Part shown: piece by piece, positions 24,397 through 32,951 of the stretch
Numbering within the stretch: position 1 is the stretch's first letter
Layout: each line of letters opens with the position of its first letter
Assembly (NCBI GenBank): GCA_905236165.1
Contig: CAJOOC010000081.1
Location: 1-50,065 of the forward strand
Reading direction: 5' to 3'
Length of the DNA stretch: 50,065 nt
DNA from: an uncultured Prevotella sp.
Lineage (GTDB): Bacteria; Bacteroidota; Bacteroidia; Bacteroidales; Bacteroidaceae
Notes under the pieces: generated by a model
The model's database searches: none
What the model was told of the DNA's origin: nothing
What the model saw: the letters and a program-made list of their open reading frames with translations, nothing else
Program-made: the position numbers and the translations under genes

Positions 24397-25870
24397 TCCT
24401 TTTTTTATACGCACATTAGAGTTTATTCTTGCGATTACCATCCTTGTGGCTCTTCATGAGGGCGGACATTACTTTTTCTCGAAGCTCTTCGGAGTGAGAG
24501 TGAACAAGTTCTATGTCTTCTTCGACTACAAGTTCAAACTGTTCTCCACCAAGTTCGGTTGGTGGCGCAAGCTGCGTGGCCTGCCCCCGGCCAAGAAGAA
24601 AGAAGACGGCTCATACGAGTATGAGGGTACGGAATACGGCATTGGCTGGATACCCCTTGGCGGCTATTGCCAGATAGAGGGTATGATAGACGAGACGCAG
24701 CATGACCTGGCGAAGCTCTCAGAGCCCGCCAAGTCGTGGGAGTTTCGTGGTAAGCCTGCGTGGCAGCGACTGCTCATCATGATTGGTGGTGTGCTGGTGA
24801 ACTTCCTCCTGGCCTTGGTGATATACTGCGCCGTGTTCTTCGCTTGGGGCGAGGACTATATCGCAGTGAAGGATATGCCCTACGGCATGAAGTTCAATGA
24901 GCAGGCCAAGGAGATAGGCTTTAAGGACGGTGACGTGCTCATAGGCACCGACGAGGTAGAGTTCCGCGAGTTTGGAGCGCAGTTGTTCCGCGACATCATA
25001 TCATCGAAAGAGGTAAGGGTGAAGCGTGACGGTAAGGAGATGGCTATCTCCACTCCCGCCGATATGTCTTTGCTCACAATGCTCAAGGCCGACCCAATAT
25101 TCTGCCGTCCCTTCGTGCCTGCCGACATTGACACCATTCTTGTCAATACTCCGGCACAGAAGGCTGGCCTGAAGAAGGGTGACAAGATTATAGCAATGGG
25201 CAGCAAGGCTTCTGCTGACAGCATAGCATGGACTCAGATAGACTCTTGGAATACGTTCACATACGAGGTGGGCCGCATGGCGGATATGCTGGAAGAAGGC
25301 ATCACTCCTGCCGACTCCCTGCGTATACTGACGAAGGAGATAGCTTACCAGAGGGCAGGCGGAGAGCAGGACACCGTGACGGTGACTTTCGATATGCCCC
25401 AGGGCGCGGAGTCTCCTCTTATGGGAGTAGGAATGACAAGCATTGCGAAATATGTCGAGCCAACCCACATCGACTATAACCTGTTGAGCTGCATCCCTGC
25501 CGGCTGTGGATATGCCATCGACATGCTGGGAGGATATGTCAGCGACCTGCAGTATGTGTTTACCAAGGAAGGAGCGAAGAGCCTCGGCGGCTTCGGTGCC
25601 ATCGGCTCCATGTTCCCACCCATGTGGGACTGGTATATGTTCTGGATGATGACAGCCTTCCTGTCCATCATTCTCGCATTCATGAACATCCTGCCTATCC
25701 CTGCTCTTGATGGCGGACATGTGCTCTTCCTGCTCTACGAGATGATATTCGGACGCAAGCCAAGCGACAAGTTCATGCTCCGTGCAGAATACGTGGGTAT
25801 GGGTATACTGCTGCTGCTCATGGTGGTAGCAAACCTCAACGATATCCTGAGGTTCTTTGGAGTGATGTAG
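24392..25870 (+). CDS. rseP: Site-2 (RIP) membrane metalloprotease
   Basis: This 492-residue protein carries the zinc site HEGGH at residues 22-26 in the first membrane helix and the distal metal ligand in NILPIPALDGGH (Asp440). One or two PDZ-like regions lie between about 170 and 330. It cuts transmembrane anti-sigma factors or signal peptides inside the membrane; no anti-sigma factor is nearby. The family is usually 430-460 residues, so this is slightly long, with a charged insert after residue 50 typical of the Bacteroidetes form. ATG 24392 was chosen over an in-frame TTG two codons earlier. Confidence 0.93.
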   Translation: MTPFFIRTLEFILAITILVALHEGGHYFFSKLFGVRVNKFYVFFDYKFKLFSTKFGWWRKLRGLPPAKKKEDGSYEYEGTEYGIGWIPLGGYCQIEGMIDETQHDLAKLSEPAKSWEFRGKPAWQRLLIMIGGVLVNFLLALVIYCAVFFAWGEDYIAVKDMPYGMKFNEQAKEIGFKDGDVLIGTDEVEFREFGAQLFRDIISSKEVRVKRDGKEMAISTPADMSLLTMLKADPIFCRPFVPADIDTILVNTPAQKAGLKKGDKIIAMGSKASADSIAWTQIDSWNTFTYEVGRMADMLEEGITPADSLRILTKEIAYQRAGGEQDTVTVTFDMPQGAESPLMGVGMTSIAKYVEPTHIDYNLLSCIPAGCGYAIDMLGGYVSDLQYVFTKEGAKSLGGFGAIGSMFPPMWDWYMFWMMTAFLSIILAFMNILPIPALDGGHVLFLLYEMIFGRKPSDKFMLRAEYVGMGILLLLMVVANLNDILRFFGVM

Positions 25871-25872
25871 GA

Positions 25873-25905
25873 CCTCACCCCTAACCCCTCTCCCAAGGAG
25901 AGGGG
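25873..25905. repeat. G/C palindrome upstream of the DUF559 ORF
   Basis: CTCACCCCTAACCCCTCTCC followed by AAGGAGAGGGG. It lies immediately after the rseP stop and 38 bp before the DUF559 start. Confidence 0.8.
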
Positions 25906-25942
25906 AACTTCAAAAGAATGGACGACTGAACTTTAATATAAT

Positions 25943-26305
25943 ATGGTACATGCTTATGTGACATCCAAAACAGGAAACTACGATATTCTTAAGGAATTGG
26001 CAAAAGAGAACAGGAAGACAATGACTGCTGCCGAATCATTTCTTTGGGGATATATTAGGAACAAGAAGCTGTGATACCGATTTAGAAGGCAGCATCCAAT
26101 AGATGATTTCATTGTGGACTTCTTATGTTTGCCATTAAAGCTGGTTGTAGAAGTAGATGGCGGATATCATAGAACAGATTATCAGACAGAATTGGATGAA
26201 CAGCGGTCTGCATTCTTAATAGAAAGTGGATACCACATAATCCGTTTCACTAATGAGGAAATCTTACTAGACATCGCATCAGTGATATCAGTTACAAAGG
26301 AAAAA
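25943..26305 (+). pseudogene. DUF559 nuclease-like gene with in-frame TGA
   Basis: From ATG 25943 the frame reads through AAESFLWGYIRNKKL, meets TGA at 26072-26074 (codon 44), and continues in the same frame as YRFRRQHPIDDFIVDFLC and VVEVDGGYH, the conserved core of DUF559 (a Vsr/PD-(D/E)xK-like endonuclease fold). Family members usually have Gly at the stop position, so a single GGA to TGA change would explain it. The gene is flanked on both sides by copies of the G/C palindrome and runs in frame into gmk. It is less GC-rich than its neighbours. It is probably inactive, unless TGA is read through or a sequencing error is involved. Confidence 0.8.
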
Positions 26306-26950
26306 ATGGTTAAAATTCAGAAAGAGTGTAATTTTAGCAATAAGCCTACAACCTGTGCCACCCCCTCCTTGGGAGGGGGCAGGGGGAGGTTACTAATCTT
26401 CTCCGCACCATCTGGTAGTGGAAAGTCTACTATTATCAATTGGCTGATGCAGGAGCATCCCGAGTTGCGGATGCATTTCTCCATCAGCTGTACCTCGCGT
26501 CCTCCCCGAGGACAGGAGCAGGACGGTGTGGAGTATTTCTTCCTCACGCCAGAGGAGTTCCGCAAGAAGATAGAGAACGGGGAGTTTGTGGAATATGAAG
26601 AGGTATATGCTGACCGTTATTACGGAACATTGAAGGCACAGGTGGAACGTCAGCTTGAGGCTGGCGAAAATGTGGTGTTTGATGTTGACGTGCATGGTGC
26701 CATGAACATCAAGCAGGCATACGGCAATGACGCCCTGAGTCTCTTCATCCAGCCCCCGTCGATAGAGGCTCTGCGCCAGCGCCTTGAGGGCAGGGGCACA
26801 GAGAAGGCTGAGGAGATAGAGAAAAGAATTGCGCGTGCAGCGTATGAGCTGACGTATGCTGAGAAATTCGATACGGTCATCATCAACGATGACCTTGAAA
26901 CAGCCAAGCAGGAAACGCTTCAGCAGATACTACGATTCATAGAAGGCTGA
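26306..26950 (+). CDS. gmk: Guanylate kinase
   Basis: The P-loop kinase domain begins RLLIFSAPSGSGKST and continues with the GMP-binding SCTSRPPRGQEQDGVEY, the GEFVEYEEVY segment and FDVDVHGAMNIK. It phosphorylates GMP to GDP. The start is uncertain. ATG 26306 (used here, 214 residues) would add the tail of the DUF559 frame; TTG 26369, inside the G/C palindrome, would give a normal 193-residue enzyme starting GGGRGRLLIF. The open frame continues upstream through the DUF559 fragment to the TGA at 26072. The gmk region is essential in most bacteria, so it is likely expressed despite the disturbed 5' end. Confidence 0.9.
   Translation: MVKIQKECNFSNKPTTCATPSLGGGRGRLLIFSAPSGSGKSTIINWLMQEHPELRMHFSISCTSRPPRGQEQDGVEYFFLTPEEFRKKIENGEFVEYEEVYADRYYGTLKAQVERQLEAGENVVFDVDVHGAMNIKQAYGNDALSLFIQPPSIEALRQRLEGRGTEKAEEIEKRIARAAYELTYAEKFDTVIINDDLETAKQETLQQILRFIEG
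26361..26390. repeat. G/C palindrome at the DUF559/gmk junction
   Basis: CCCCCTCCTTGGGAGGGGGC followed by AGGGGGAGG. It is read in frame as PSLGGGRGR and supplies a possible TTG start for gmk. Confidence 0.75.
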
Positions 26951-26979
26951 TAAACACGATATAGGCAGCCAACGCTTAG

Positions 26980-27897
26980 ATGACAGACAGCAACGGAAGA
27001 CTGATGCTCAGGGGACACATATACATGTTGATAGCCACTTTGATGTGGGGCATGATGGCACCTATCGGTAAGGATGCCATGCTTCATGGTATCAGCGGCT
27101 TAAGTATGGTGGGCATCCGTGCTTGCGGCGGAGCTTTGCTCTTCTGGCTGGCCAGTGCCGTCACTCCTCATAAGGAGGAGCATACCGTGCGGCTTGGCAG
27201 GAAAGAACTGCTGGCTCTGTTTGGTGCATCGCTGTTTGCGATGGTGTTCAATCAATGTGGCTTTATCATTGGCCTGAGCATTACCTCGCCCCTTAATGCT
27301 TCAATCATGACCACCACAATGCCCATTATCACGATGGGACTTGCTGTGCTGATACTGAATGAGCGCGTCACCAAAAGGAAGCTGTGCGGCCTGATGCTGG
27401 GATGCCTGGGAGCGCTGACGCTGATCACCGCTTCTGTAGGAGGACGAAGAGAGGGTGGTGTGCTTCTTGGCGACTTGTTGTGCATGGGTGGACAGTTCTC
27501 TTATGCTTTCTACCTCACGGCTTTCAAGGATGTCATATCGCGCCACAGCGCCGTGACGTGCCAAAAGTGGATGATGCTCTTTGCTGCTATTGTGGTGATG
27601 CCTTTTGCCCTTCCCTCATTGATGAAGGTTGACTGGGCAGGGCTCTCTCCTGTGACATACGCTGAGACAGCCTTCGTCATCGTGGGTGGCACGTTCTTGT
27701 CGTTCCTCTGTTGCACAAAGGCACAGCAGATTCTTCGTCCTACCGTTGTGGCGATGTATAACTATGTGCAGCCGATTGTTGCATGCACGCTAAGTGTGAT
27801 AATGGGTCTGGGAATCTTCGGCTACAGCCATTTGCTTGCCGTAGCCCTTGTCTTCACGGGTGTGTATCTGGTGAATCACAGCAGATCAACAAATTGA
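26980..27897 (+). CDS. EamA/DMT-superfamily transporter
   Basis: This 305-residue integral membrane protein has about ten hydrophobic helices arranged as two repeats, the pattern of the drug/metabolite transporter superfamily. Supporting segments are TLMWGMMAPIGKD, TSPLNASIMTTTMPIIT at the end of the first half and YNYVQPIVACTLSVIMG near the end. These carriers move amino acids, nucleobases or other small metabolites; the substrate cannot be read from sequence. It starts 29 bp after gmk and is probably co-transcribed. Confidence 0.85.
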   Translation: MTDSNGRLMLRGHIYMLIATLMWGMMAPIGKDAMLHGISGLSMVGIRACGGALLFWLASAVTPHKEEHTVRLGRKELLALFGASLFAMVFNQCGFIIGLSITSPLNASIMTTTMPIITMGLAVLILNERVTKRKLCGLMLGCLGALTLITASVGGRREGGVLLGDLLCMGGQFSYAFYLTAFKDVISRHSAVTCQKWMMLFAAIVVMPFALPSLMKVDWAGLSPVTYAETAFVIVGGTFLSFLCCTKAQQILRPTVVAMYNYVQPIVACTLSVIMGLGIFGYSHLLAVALVFTGVYLVNHSRSTN

Positions 27898-28050
27898 GAA
27901 TTGAGAATTGAAAATTGAGAATTATCGCGGGCGAGACGCCCACGTCCCTTTAAGCATTAAGCTTTAAGCTTTATACATTAACTTCGTTGACCCGCTCAGG
28001 ATGCTCCTTGAAACGACAAGCGTTTCATAGTCGCCTCATTCGGGGTTCGT
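27898..28050. repeat. Composite dispersed repeat module, copy 2 (inverted)
   Basis: AATTGAGA heptamers, GAGACGCCCACGTCCC (27933-27948), TTAAGC-type octamers and the 70-bp segment with GAAACG..CGTTTC. This is the inverted counterpart of the copy at 64-186. It fills most of the 203-bp gap between convergent genes and may act as a bidirectional terminator. Confidence 0.78.
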
Positions 28051-28100
28051 GAAATTCGTGAAATTCGTGGTCGTTATAGACATGCGAAAGTTGAATCACT

Positions 28101-28955
28101 TTATACAATCTCCCTGAACCAATGATCAAAGAGCTTGAAATGTGACAGCGTCATCTCTGGTGCATCGCCTGTTGTGGGGCGTAGGGTGTCGAGGCGGCAT
28201 AGCGGTATGTCCCTGTACATGGCAGCCACGAGGGAATAAGTGCTGGGTGGACCAATGATAAAGTCGCATTGTGAGAGCATGTGCAGGTCTTCTACGGCGT
28301 TGCCTGCAAGGTGGTGTATGTGAATGTCTGCATCATCTGTCAAAGATTCGAAGGTGCTGGCCGATACTGCGGGGTCGTTAGTGGCAAGATACACATGAAC
28401 CACATGGCCTGGGAACAATCCTGCAAACTGTCTGATATAGTCCGCGTAGGTGGCATCGTCATAACAGTACATGCCGTCTTTCCATTGCGCATAGTCACCG
28501 CGACGTATGTGTACGCCCAGCCTTACAATAGGCTTGCCGGCAGTGCCCCCTTCACACTCGCTCATCTTATTGTCAACGGGCTCCGTATATTGCGGATCGA
28601 TGGTGAAGAGGCCGCAGATTTCATTGCGATATTTCAGGAAGAGGTCATAGAACCTTGCATACCATCCGCTCACCACGATGTGTCTCTTTCGCAGCATCAG
28701 TTGCTCAAGGGCTGCAGCGTCACAGTCTTCATGCTTGAAACTGGCCGTAGGGATGAGACGCAACGCCGCACCGTATTTTGCCAACAGGTATAGAGGAAAG
28801 CTGACAAGGTCGGAGTGGCTAATCTTGAAGAACTTGTATTTGTAGCTGAAACGCATGGAGATGACCTTGCGGCCATGTTCACGGCCCCAGGCATATACAT
28901 GTGCATACTGCAACAGGTTGTTGCACATCTGGCTTTTGTCTCTTGCGAATATCAT
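28101..28955 (-). CDS. GT11-like fucosyltransferase
   Basis: This 284-residue protein contains HIRRGDY, the signature of the alpha-1,2/alpha-1,6-fucosyltransferase superfamily (GDP-binding HxRRxD). It also has an N-terminal MCNNLLQYAHVYAWG segment resembling the GN.LFQ..A.G region of GT11, and CDFIIGPPSTYSLVAA near the C-terminus. It would transfer fucose from GDP-fucose to a surface glycan. The length is typical. It lies at the edge of the lipid A/glycan cluster and is probably expressed after the phosphoglycerol transferase gene upstream. Acceptor and linkage are unknown. Confidence 0.75.
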   Translation of the reverse strand: MIFARDKSQMCNNLLQYAHVYAWGREHGRKVISMRFSYKYKFFKISHSDLVSFPLYLLAKYGAALRLIPTASFKHEDCDAAALEQLMLRKRHIVVSGWYARFYDLFLKYRNEICGLFTIDPQYTEPVDNKMSECEGGTAGKPIVRLGVHIRRGDYAQWKDGMYCYDDATYADYIRQFAGLFPGHVVHVYLATNDPAVSASTFESLTDDADIHIHHLAGNAVEDLHMLSQCDFIIGPPSTYSLVAAMYRDIPLCRLDTLRPTTGDAPEMTLSHFKLFDHWFREIV

Positions 28956-29035
28956 TTAAGTGAAGAGTGAAGAGTGAGAATTGAAGATGTCTGCGATAGT
29001 ATCGCAGACTCTCGGACGAAAGTGAAGAGTGAAGA
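28956..29035. repeat. AGTGAAG heptamers and TCTGCGAT..ATCGCAGA palindrome
   Basis: TGAAGAG-type heptamers flank a 21-bp palindrome at 28989-29009 (GTCTGCGATAGTATCGCAG then AC) followed by TCTCGGAC. This is the most complete intergenic copy of that family and could form a hairpin between two minus-strand genes. Confidence 0.7.
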
Positions 29036-29062
29036 ATCGGCTTGCGTCGGGGATTTAGTTCG

Positions 29063-30910
29063 TCACCGTTCTTCAATATAGTCATATAATTTTTGCAGGT
29101 AGGCCTTTGACTGGCGTGTGAGGTGTGTGGTGTCTCCTTGTGCGCTGACGGTCTTGCTGGTGGTGTTGTCGTATATCACGTACCCCTTGTCTTTGACAAG
29201 TCCTATCGCATCTGGGAAAGTGAAGATGGCATAGTGGGCAGTCTCTGCATCGAGCAGGTTCTTTGAGAACTTAAACTCCTCATGGCCATATCCCAGCAGA
29301 GACAGCACTGTAGCTGCAATGTCTGTCTGACAACCTACTGTGTTGTTCCGTCCTACCAGGTCCTTGGGCAATGCGCCGCCGGTGATTATGAGCGGTATCT
29401 CATAGCGCCATAGTTCGTAGTTGTCGAGTTGCTTGGGGTAAGCACCCAGATGGTCGGACACTATGACTATGATAGTCTTATCCCAACACGGTAACGCCCT
29501 CATCCTTTTTATGAACCTGCCCAAACACATGTCGGCATAACTGAAGGCATTGAGTTCAGGAGAGGACGGTATCTTGTTGTAGTCAGGTACATCGAATGGT
29601 TCATGGCTACTGGAGGTCATAAGGCTGTAGAAGAAAGGCTTTCCGCCGGCCTTGTTGGCCTCAATATCAGCTATGATACGCTCATAGACAGGTCCGTCGG
29701 CTACGCCCCATTTCCCCGTATGCTGCTTACGGGGGAAGTCTGCGTCTGACACTATCTTCTGAAAGCCCGTCCCTACGAAGTAGGAGCGCATGTTGCTATA
29801 GTTTATGTCACCACCGTAATAGAACGCCGTAGCATATCCATTGGCACTCAGGGTGCGGGCTATTGAGGGCAGGACGGTGCTCTTTCGCGGCTGGTCCATA
29901 ATGCTCATGGTTGTCTGGGCAGGCAAGGCACTGTGTATGGCCACCAGAGCGCGGTCGGTCCTAAAGGTGTTGGCATAGAAACGCGTGAAGTAAAGCCCAT
30001 CCCTGCTGATGCTGTCAAGACACGGTGTGACTCCCCTGACACGGCCCACATCTGACATGATAAACTTAGAGAAACTCTCAAGCGAGATGAGTATAAGGTT
30101 TGCTCCCTCCGCCTTCAGCGTATCCGTCGCCTCATGAGTGTTGGTTTGGGAAGGGGAAGCCAATTCCTCCATCACTTTTGTCGCATCCTCATCGCTCATA
30201 AAGCGGTATTTGCTACCGATTTCTTCCTGATGCAAGGCAGACTCAACGAAGGAGAAGACGGGATTTACCGTTGCATGGTTCATCCTTATATCGTCGGAGA
30301 AATACACGCTGCCCGTATGGTTGGTACCCGTGCCGAACCCGCCGCGTATGGGAATTATTAGCAAGGCGGTGAGAATAAGCAACACGATGCTTCCCAATAG
30401 CTTCTGTTTGCGAAACTCTATCCGCTTCAGGCTACGCACAACCAACAGCAAAGGGAGAGAGATGGCTATTGTCAGCAGTATTATAGCGGCCAGCGCCACC
30501 GTCACCTGCTCCCATGAGAGGCTGGCCATAGCATCGGCGGGGGAGGTGCGCAGGTATAGCAGCGACGTACTGTCAAGGGGAAAGCCCCAATAACTGTATA
30601 AGCCTATGTTTGATACATAGGCCAAGCCAACAAGGAAGGCCGTCACGACTGTGTATCCTCGCCAAAGCCAATGCAGCGCACTGCCTTTATACCACAATGA
30701 AACGATGAGCATCAGTCCCGGCAAGAGCATCAGATACCCCGCCACAGCCATGTCAAGGCGCAAACCATAAAACAGCGACAGGGCCTGTTCGCCAAAAGAG
30801 GACGCTGAGAGAAGATCCTGATAATATGCCAGGAACCCCAATCGTCCCACCACGCCTACTATGACCCACAGCAGAAACAGGTATATAAATGTACGAATAT
30901 GCCTAATCAT
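29063..30910 (-). CDS. LTA synthase-family phosphoglycerol/phosphoethanolamine transferase
   Basis: The protein has 615 residues. About five N-terminal membrane helices (residues 5-210) precede an extracytoplasmic sulfatase-fold domain. The metal and catalytic motifs are LISLESFSK, the nucleophile Thr in ANTFRTDRALV, SSSHEPF and IVSDHLG. It would move phosphoglycerol or phosphoethanolamine from phospholipid onto a surface glycan, lipid A or periplasmic glucan. Gram-negative context and glycosyltransferase neighbours favour LPS or glucan decoration over teichoic acid. It has its own -7 box at 30915-30922, very close to the ATG, so the leader is short or absent. Confidence 0.87.
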   Translation of the reverse strand: MIRHIRTFIYLFLLWVIVGVVGRLGFLAYYQDLLSASSFGEQALSLFYGLRLDMAVAGYLMLLPGLMLIVSLWYKGSALHWLWRGYTVVTAFLVGLAYVSNIGLYSYWGFPLDSTSLLYLRTSPADAMASLSWEQVTVALAAIILLTIAISLPLLLVVRSLKRIEFRKQKLLGSIVLLILTALLIIPIRGGFGTGTNHTGSVYFSDDIRMNHATVNPVFSFVESALHQEEIGSKYRFMSDEDATKVMEELASPSQTNTHEATDTLKAEGANLILISLESFSKFIMSDVGRVRGVTPCLDSISRDGLYFTRFYANTFRTDRALVAIHSALPAQTTMSIMDQPRKSTVLPSIARTLSANGYATAFYYGGDINYSNMRSYFVGTGFQKIVSDADFPRKQHTGKWGVADGPVYERIIADIEANKAGGKPFFYSLMTSSSHEPFDVPDYNKIPSSPELNAFSYADMCLGRFIKRMRALPCWDKTIIVIVSDHLGAYPKQLDNYELWRYEIPLIITGGALPKDLVGRNNTVGCQTDIAATVLSLLGYGHEEFKFSKNLLDAETAHYAIFTFPDAIGLVKDKGYVIYDNTTSKTVSAQGDTTHLTRQSKAYLQKLYDYIEER

Positions 30911-30914
30911 GGTA

Positions 30915-30922
30915 CAAAGGTA
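30915..30922 (-). promoter_or_regulatory. -7 box of the phosphoglycerol transferase gene
   Basis: TACCTTTG on the minus strand, four bases before the ATG at 30910. An identical box 87 bp upstream (31002-31009) lies in a duplicated segment and may be the one used for a leadered transcript. Confidence 0.45.
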
Positions 30923-30936
30923 CGATTAAGTCATGA

Positions 30937-30975
30937 GATATGCAAGAAAAAGAACTCACTTTTTTCTTGCATATC
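30937..30975. promoter_or_regulatory. Perfect 15-bp hairpin between divergent genes
   Basis: GATATGCAAGAAAAA (30937-30951) pairs exactly with TTTTTCTTGCATATC (30961-30975) around 9 nt. The A/T-rich arms would look like a terminator in either direction, although there are only divergent genes here. It may be a protein-binding site or separate the two promoters. Confidence 0.65.
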
Positions 30976-31071
30976 CGTGGCGGAGTACTTTCGGTGTAAG
31001 CCAAAGGTACGATTAAGTCATGAGATATGCAAAAAATCACTCTGAAATTTCGTTATTTCACAAAAAGATGC

Positions 31072-31079
31072 TAACTTTG
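31072..31079 (+). promoter_or_regulatory. -7 box of the acyltransferase/glycosyltransferase operon
   Basis: TAACTTTG followed by CA, nine bases before the ATG at 31088. A leader of only a few bases is predicted. No clear TTG element upstream. Confidence 0.5.
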
Positions 31080-31087
31080 CAGGCGTA

Positions 31088-32074
31088 ATGGGATACAACA
31101 AGGAGCGATACCGTACTCTGAAGAATATTGCATACTACATCTTGTTTGGCGTGTGGTATGTGGTGTCGTGTCTGCCTATGTGGTTCCTGTACGCCATCTC
31201 TTCATTCGTTTCTGCCATACTATTTTATATAATAAGGTATCGCAGGAAGGTGGTGCACCAGAACATCAAGGAGTCTTACCCCGCCCTTTCCGATAAGGAG
31301 CGCTGGAAGATAGAGCGTCGCTTCTATGTGTATTTCTGCGACATCCTCATGGAGAGCGTGAAGTTCTTCTCTATCTCTGAGAAGGAGATACGTAAGCGCA
31401 TGCAGTTCAAGGGACTGGAGTTACTCGAAGACTCCTGCCGCAGGGGCAAGTCATGCGGGTTCTTCCTCGGACATTACGGCAACTGGGAGTGGATAAGCAG
31501 CATACCGCTGTGGCTCGATCCGAAGACAGGTAAGTGTACGCAGCTCTATCATCCATTGGAGAACTATGTCACCGATCGCCTCATCTCTTATACCCGTGAG
31601 CGTTTCGGTAGCACCAATATCCCTACTAACGAGTCTATAAGGCATTTCGTGAAGTACAGGAAAGAGGGTCGTCCTATCCTCGTGGGATTCATTGCCGACC
31701 AGGCACCTTTCTGGAGCAATATCTATTATTGGACTTCATTCCTCAATCATCCCGACACTCCGGTCTTTACTGGGGCTGAGCGTATCATGAAGAAATTCGA
31801 TATGGATGTCTACTATATGGACGTGCAGCGTGTCAGCCGCGGGCATTATGTGGTAGAATGCAAGCTCATTACCACGAAGCCCAACGACTGTGAGGATTTC
31901 TATCTTACTGAGACATATACACGCATGCTTGAAGAGACTATCAACAGGGCCCCAGCCTACTGGCTGTGGAGTCACAGGCGTTGGAAGCGCACCAAGGAAG
32001 ACTGGCTGCGCATCACTGAGGGAGGATTGAAATTAGGCGAACACCATGCCGTTCATGGCATTAACCAGATGTAA
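31088..32074 (+). CDS. LpxL/HtrB-family lipid A acyltransferase
   Basis: This 328-residue protein has one N-terminal membrane helix pair and the acyltransferase motif HYGNWEW (H-x4-E catalytic dyad). FIADQAPFWS and TPVFTGAERIMKK correspond to the second conserved block of the LpxL/LpxM family. It transfers an acyl chain to lipid A at the inner membrane. The length is typical. It heads a run of four glycosyltransferase genes on the same strand with small gaps, consistent with lipid A/LOS assembly. Ornithine-lipid or other lysolipid acylation is an alternative. Confidence 0.9.
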   Translation: MGYNKERYRTLKNIAYYILFGVWYVVSCLPMWFLYAISSFVSAILFYIIRYRRKVVHQNIKESYPALSDKERWKIERRFYVYFCDILMESVKFFSISEKEIRKRMQFKGLELLEDSCRRGKSCGFFLGHYGNWEWISSIPLWLDPKTGKCTQLYHPLENYVTDRLISYTRERFGSTNIPTNESIRHFVKYRKEGRPILVGFIADQAPFWSNIYYWTSFLNHPDTPVFTGAERIMKKFDMDVYYMDVQRVSRGHYVVECKLITTKPNDCEDFYLTETYTRMLEETINRAPAYWLWSHRRWKRTKEDWLRITEGGLKLGEHHAVHGINQM

Positions 32075-32082
32075 AGACAGAT

Positions 32083-32823
32083 ATGATACCCAAGATAATA
32101 CACTACTGCTGGCTCAGCGACGATCCGTTCCCTCGTAAGATACGTCGCTGCATGGACTCATGGCAGAAGACGCACCCGGAATACGAGATAAAGCGTTGGA
32201 GCACCAAGAATTTCGACATCAATTCCGTGCCTTATGTCAAGGAGGCTTACGAGGCTCGCAAATGGGCCTTTGCTGCAGACTATATCCGCATGTACGCCCT
32301 CTACACCGAGGGTGGCATATATCTCGACTCTGATGTGTTGCTGCTGAAGAAGTTTGATGATTTCCTCGACAATGCCTTCTTCTCCAGTATGGAGTATCAC
32401 CCCATACAGATTGAGAAGACGGGCTGCATGCAGTATATTGATGCAGAGGGTCATCGCACCGCCGATGTGTTTATTGAAGGCATACAGATACAGGCAGCCG
32501 TGATGGGGGCCGAGGCTGGCAGCCCCTTCGTCAAGGAAGTGCTCGACTGGTACAGCGACAAGCATTTCGTCAAGGAGGACGGCTCGCTGCGCACCGATGT
32601 GCTGTCGCCATATATCTATGCCCGTGTGGCTGAGAAACGAGGTTTCGTATATAAGGATATAGATCAGCAGCTGCCAGGCCGCATACATATCTACCCATCA
32701 GAGACTTTTGCAGGCAACAAACACGAGGTGACGCCGCGCAGCTATGCCATACACCTCTGTGCACACAGCTGGCATCTCACACCATGGGAAAAGATACGCC
32801 GATTCTTCCACTCCGTATTCTAA
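32083..32823 (+). CDS. GT32-family glycosyltransferase
   Basis: This 246-residue protein starts IPKIIHYCWLSDDPFP and contains GGIYLDSDVLLL, the DxD-bearing signature of GT32 (Och1/capsular polysaccharide) enzymes, and a C-terminal YAIHLCAHSW. It is predicted to be cytoplasmic and to use a nucleotide sugar. It starts eight bases after the acyltransferase stop. The sugar and acceptor are unknown. The closing Cys/His/Trp segment is common in the bacterial members. Confidence 0.88.
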   Translation: MIPKIIHYCWLSDDPFPRKIRRCMDSWQKTHPEYEIKRWSTKNFDINSVPYVKEAYEARKWAFAADYIRMYALYTEGGIYLDSDVLLLKKFDDFLDNAFFSSMEYHPIQIEKTGCMQYIDAEGHRTADVFIEGIQIQAAVMGAEAGSPFVKEVLDWYSDKHFVKEDGSLRTDVLSPYIYARVAEKRGFVYKDIDQQLPGRIHIYPSETFAGNKHEVTPRSYAIHLCAHSWHLTPWEKIRRFFHSVF

Positions 32824-32828
32824 TCCCC

Positions 32829-32948
32829 GTTCCCGTTCCCGTTATCGTTCCCGTTCCCGTTATCGTTTTCGTTATCGTTCCCGTTATCGTCCCCGTTCCC
32901 GTTATCGTTTTCGTTATCGTTTTCGTTTTCGTTCCCGTTATCGTTATC
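32829..32948. repeat. Twenty-unit GTTNNC hexamer array
   Basis: GTTCCC, GTTATC, GTTTTC and GTCCCC units run uninterrupted for 120 bp, the longest array of this family here, and end four bases before the next ATG. It is open in several frames (for example VPVIV on the plus strand), so it can extend neighbouring ORFs artificially. Confidence 0.92.
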
Positions 32949-32951
32949 GTC

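Larger units (their letters stand above)
30915..31032. repeat. 31-bp direct duplication in the divergent intergenic region
   Basis: A 31-bp segment beginning CAAAGGTACGATTAAGTCAT occurs exactly at 30915-30945 and 31002-31032. Both copies carry a minus-strand TACCTTTG box. Confidence 0.85.

Noticed and set aside
32829..32948. Possible CRISPR-like array
   Set aside because: Units are 6 bp without spacers and no cas genes are present; it is a microsatellite.
32784..32951. N-terminal extension of the 32952-33779 glycosyltransferase made of VPVIV repeats
   Set aside because: The extension is only the translated GTTNNC array and overlaps the end of the GT32 gene; ATG 32952 directly precedes the conserved start of the domain.
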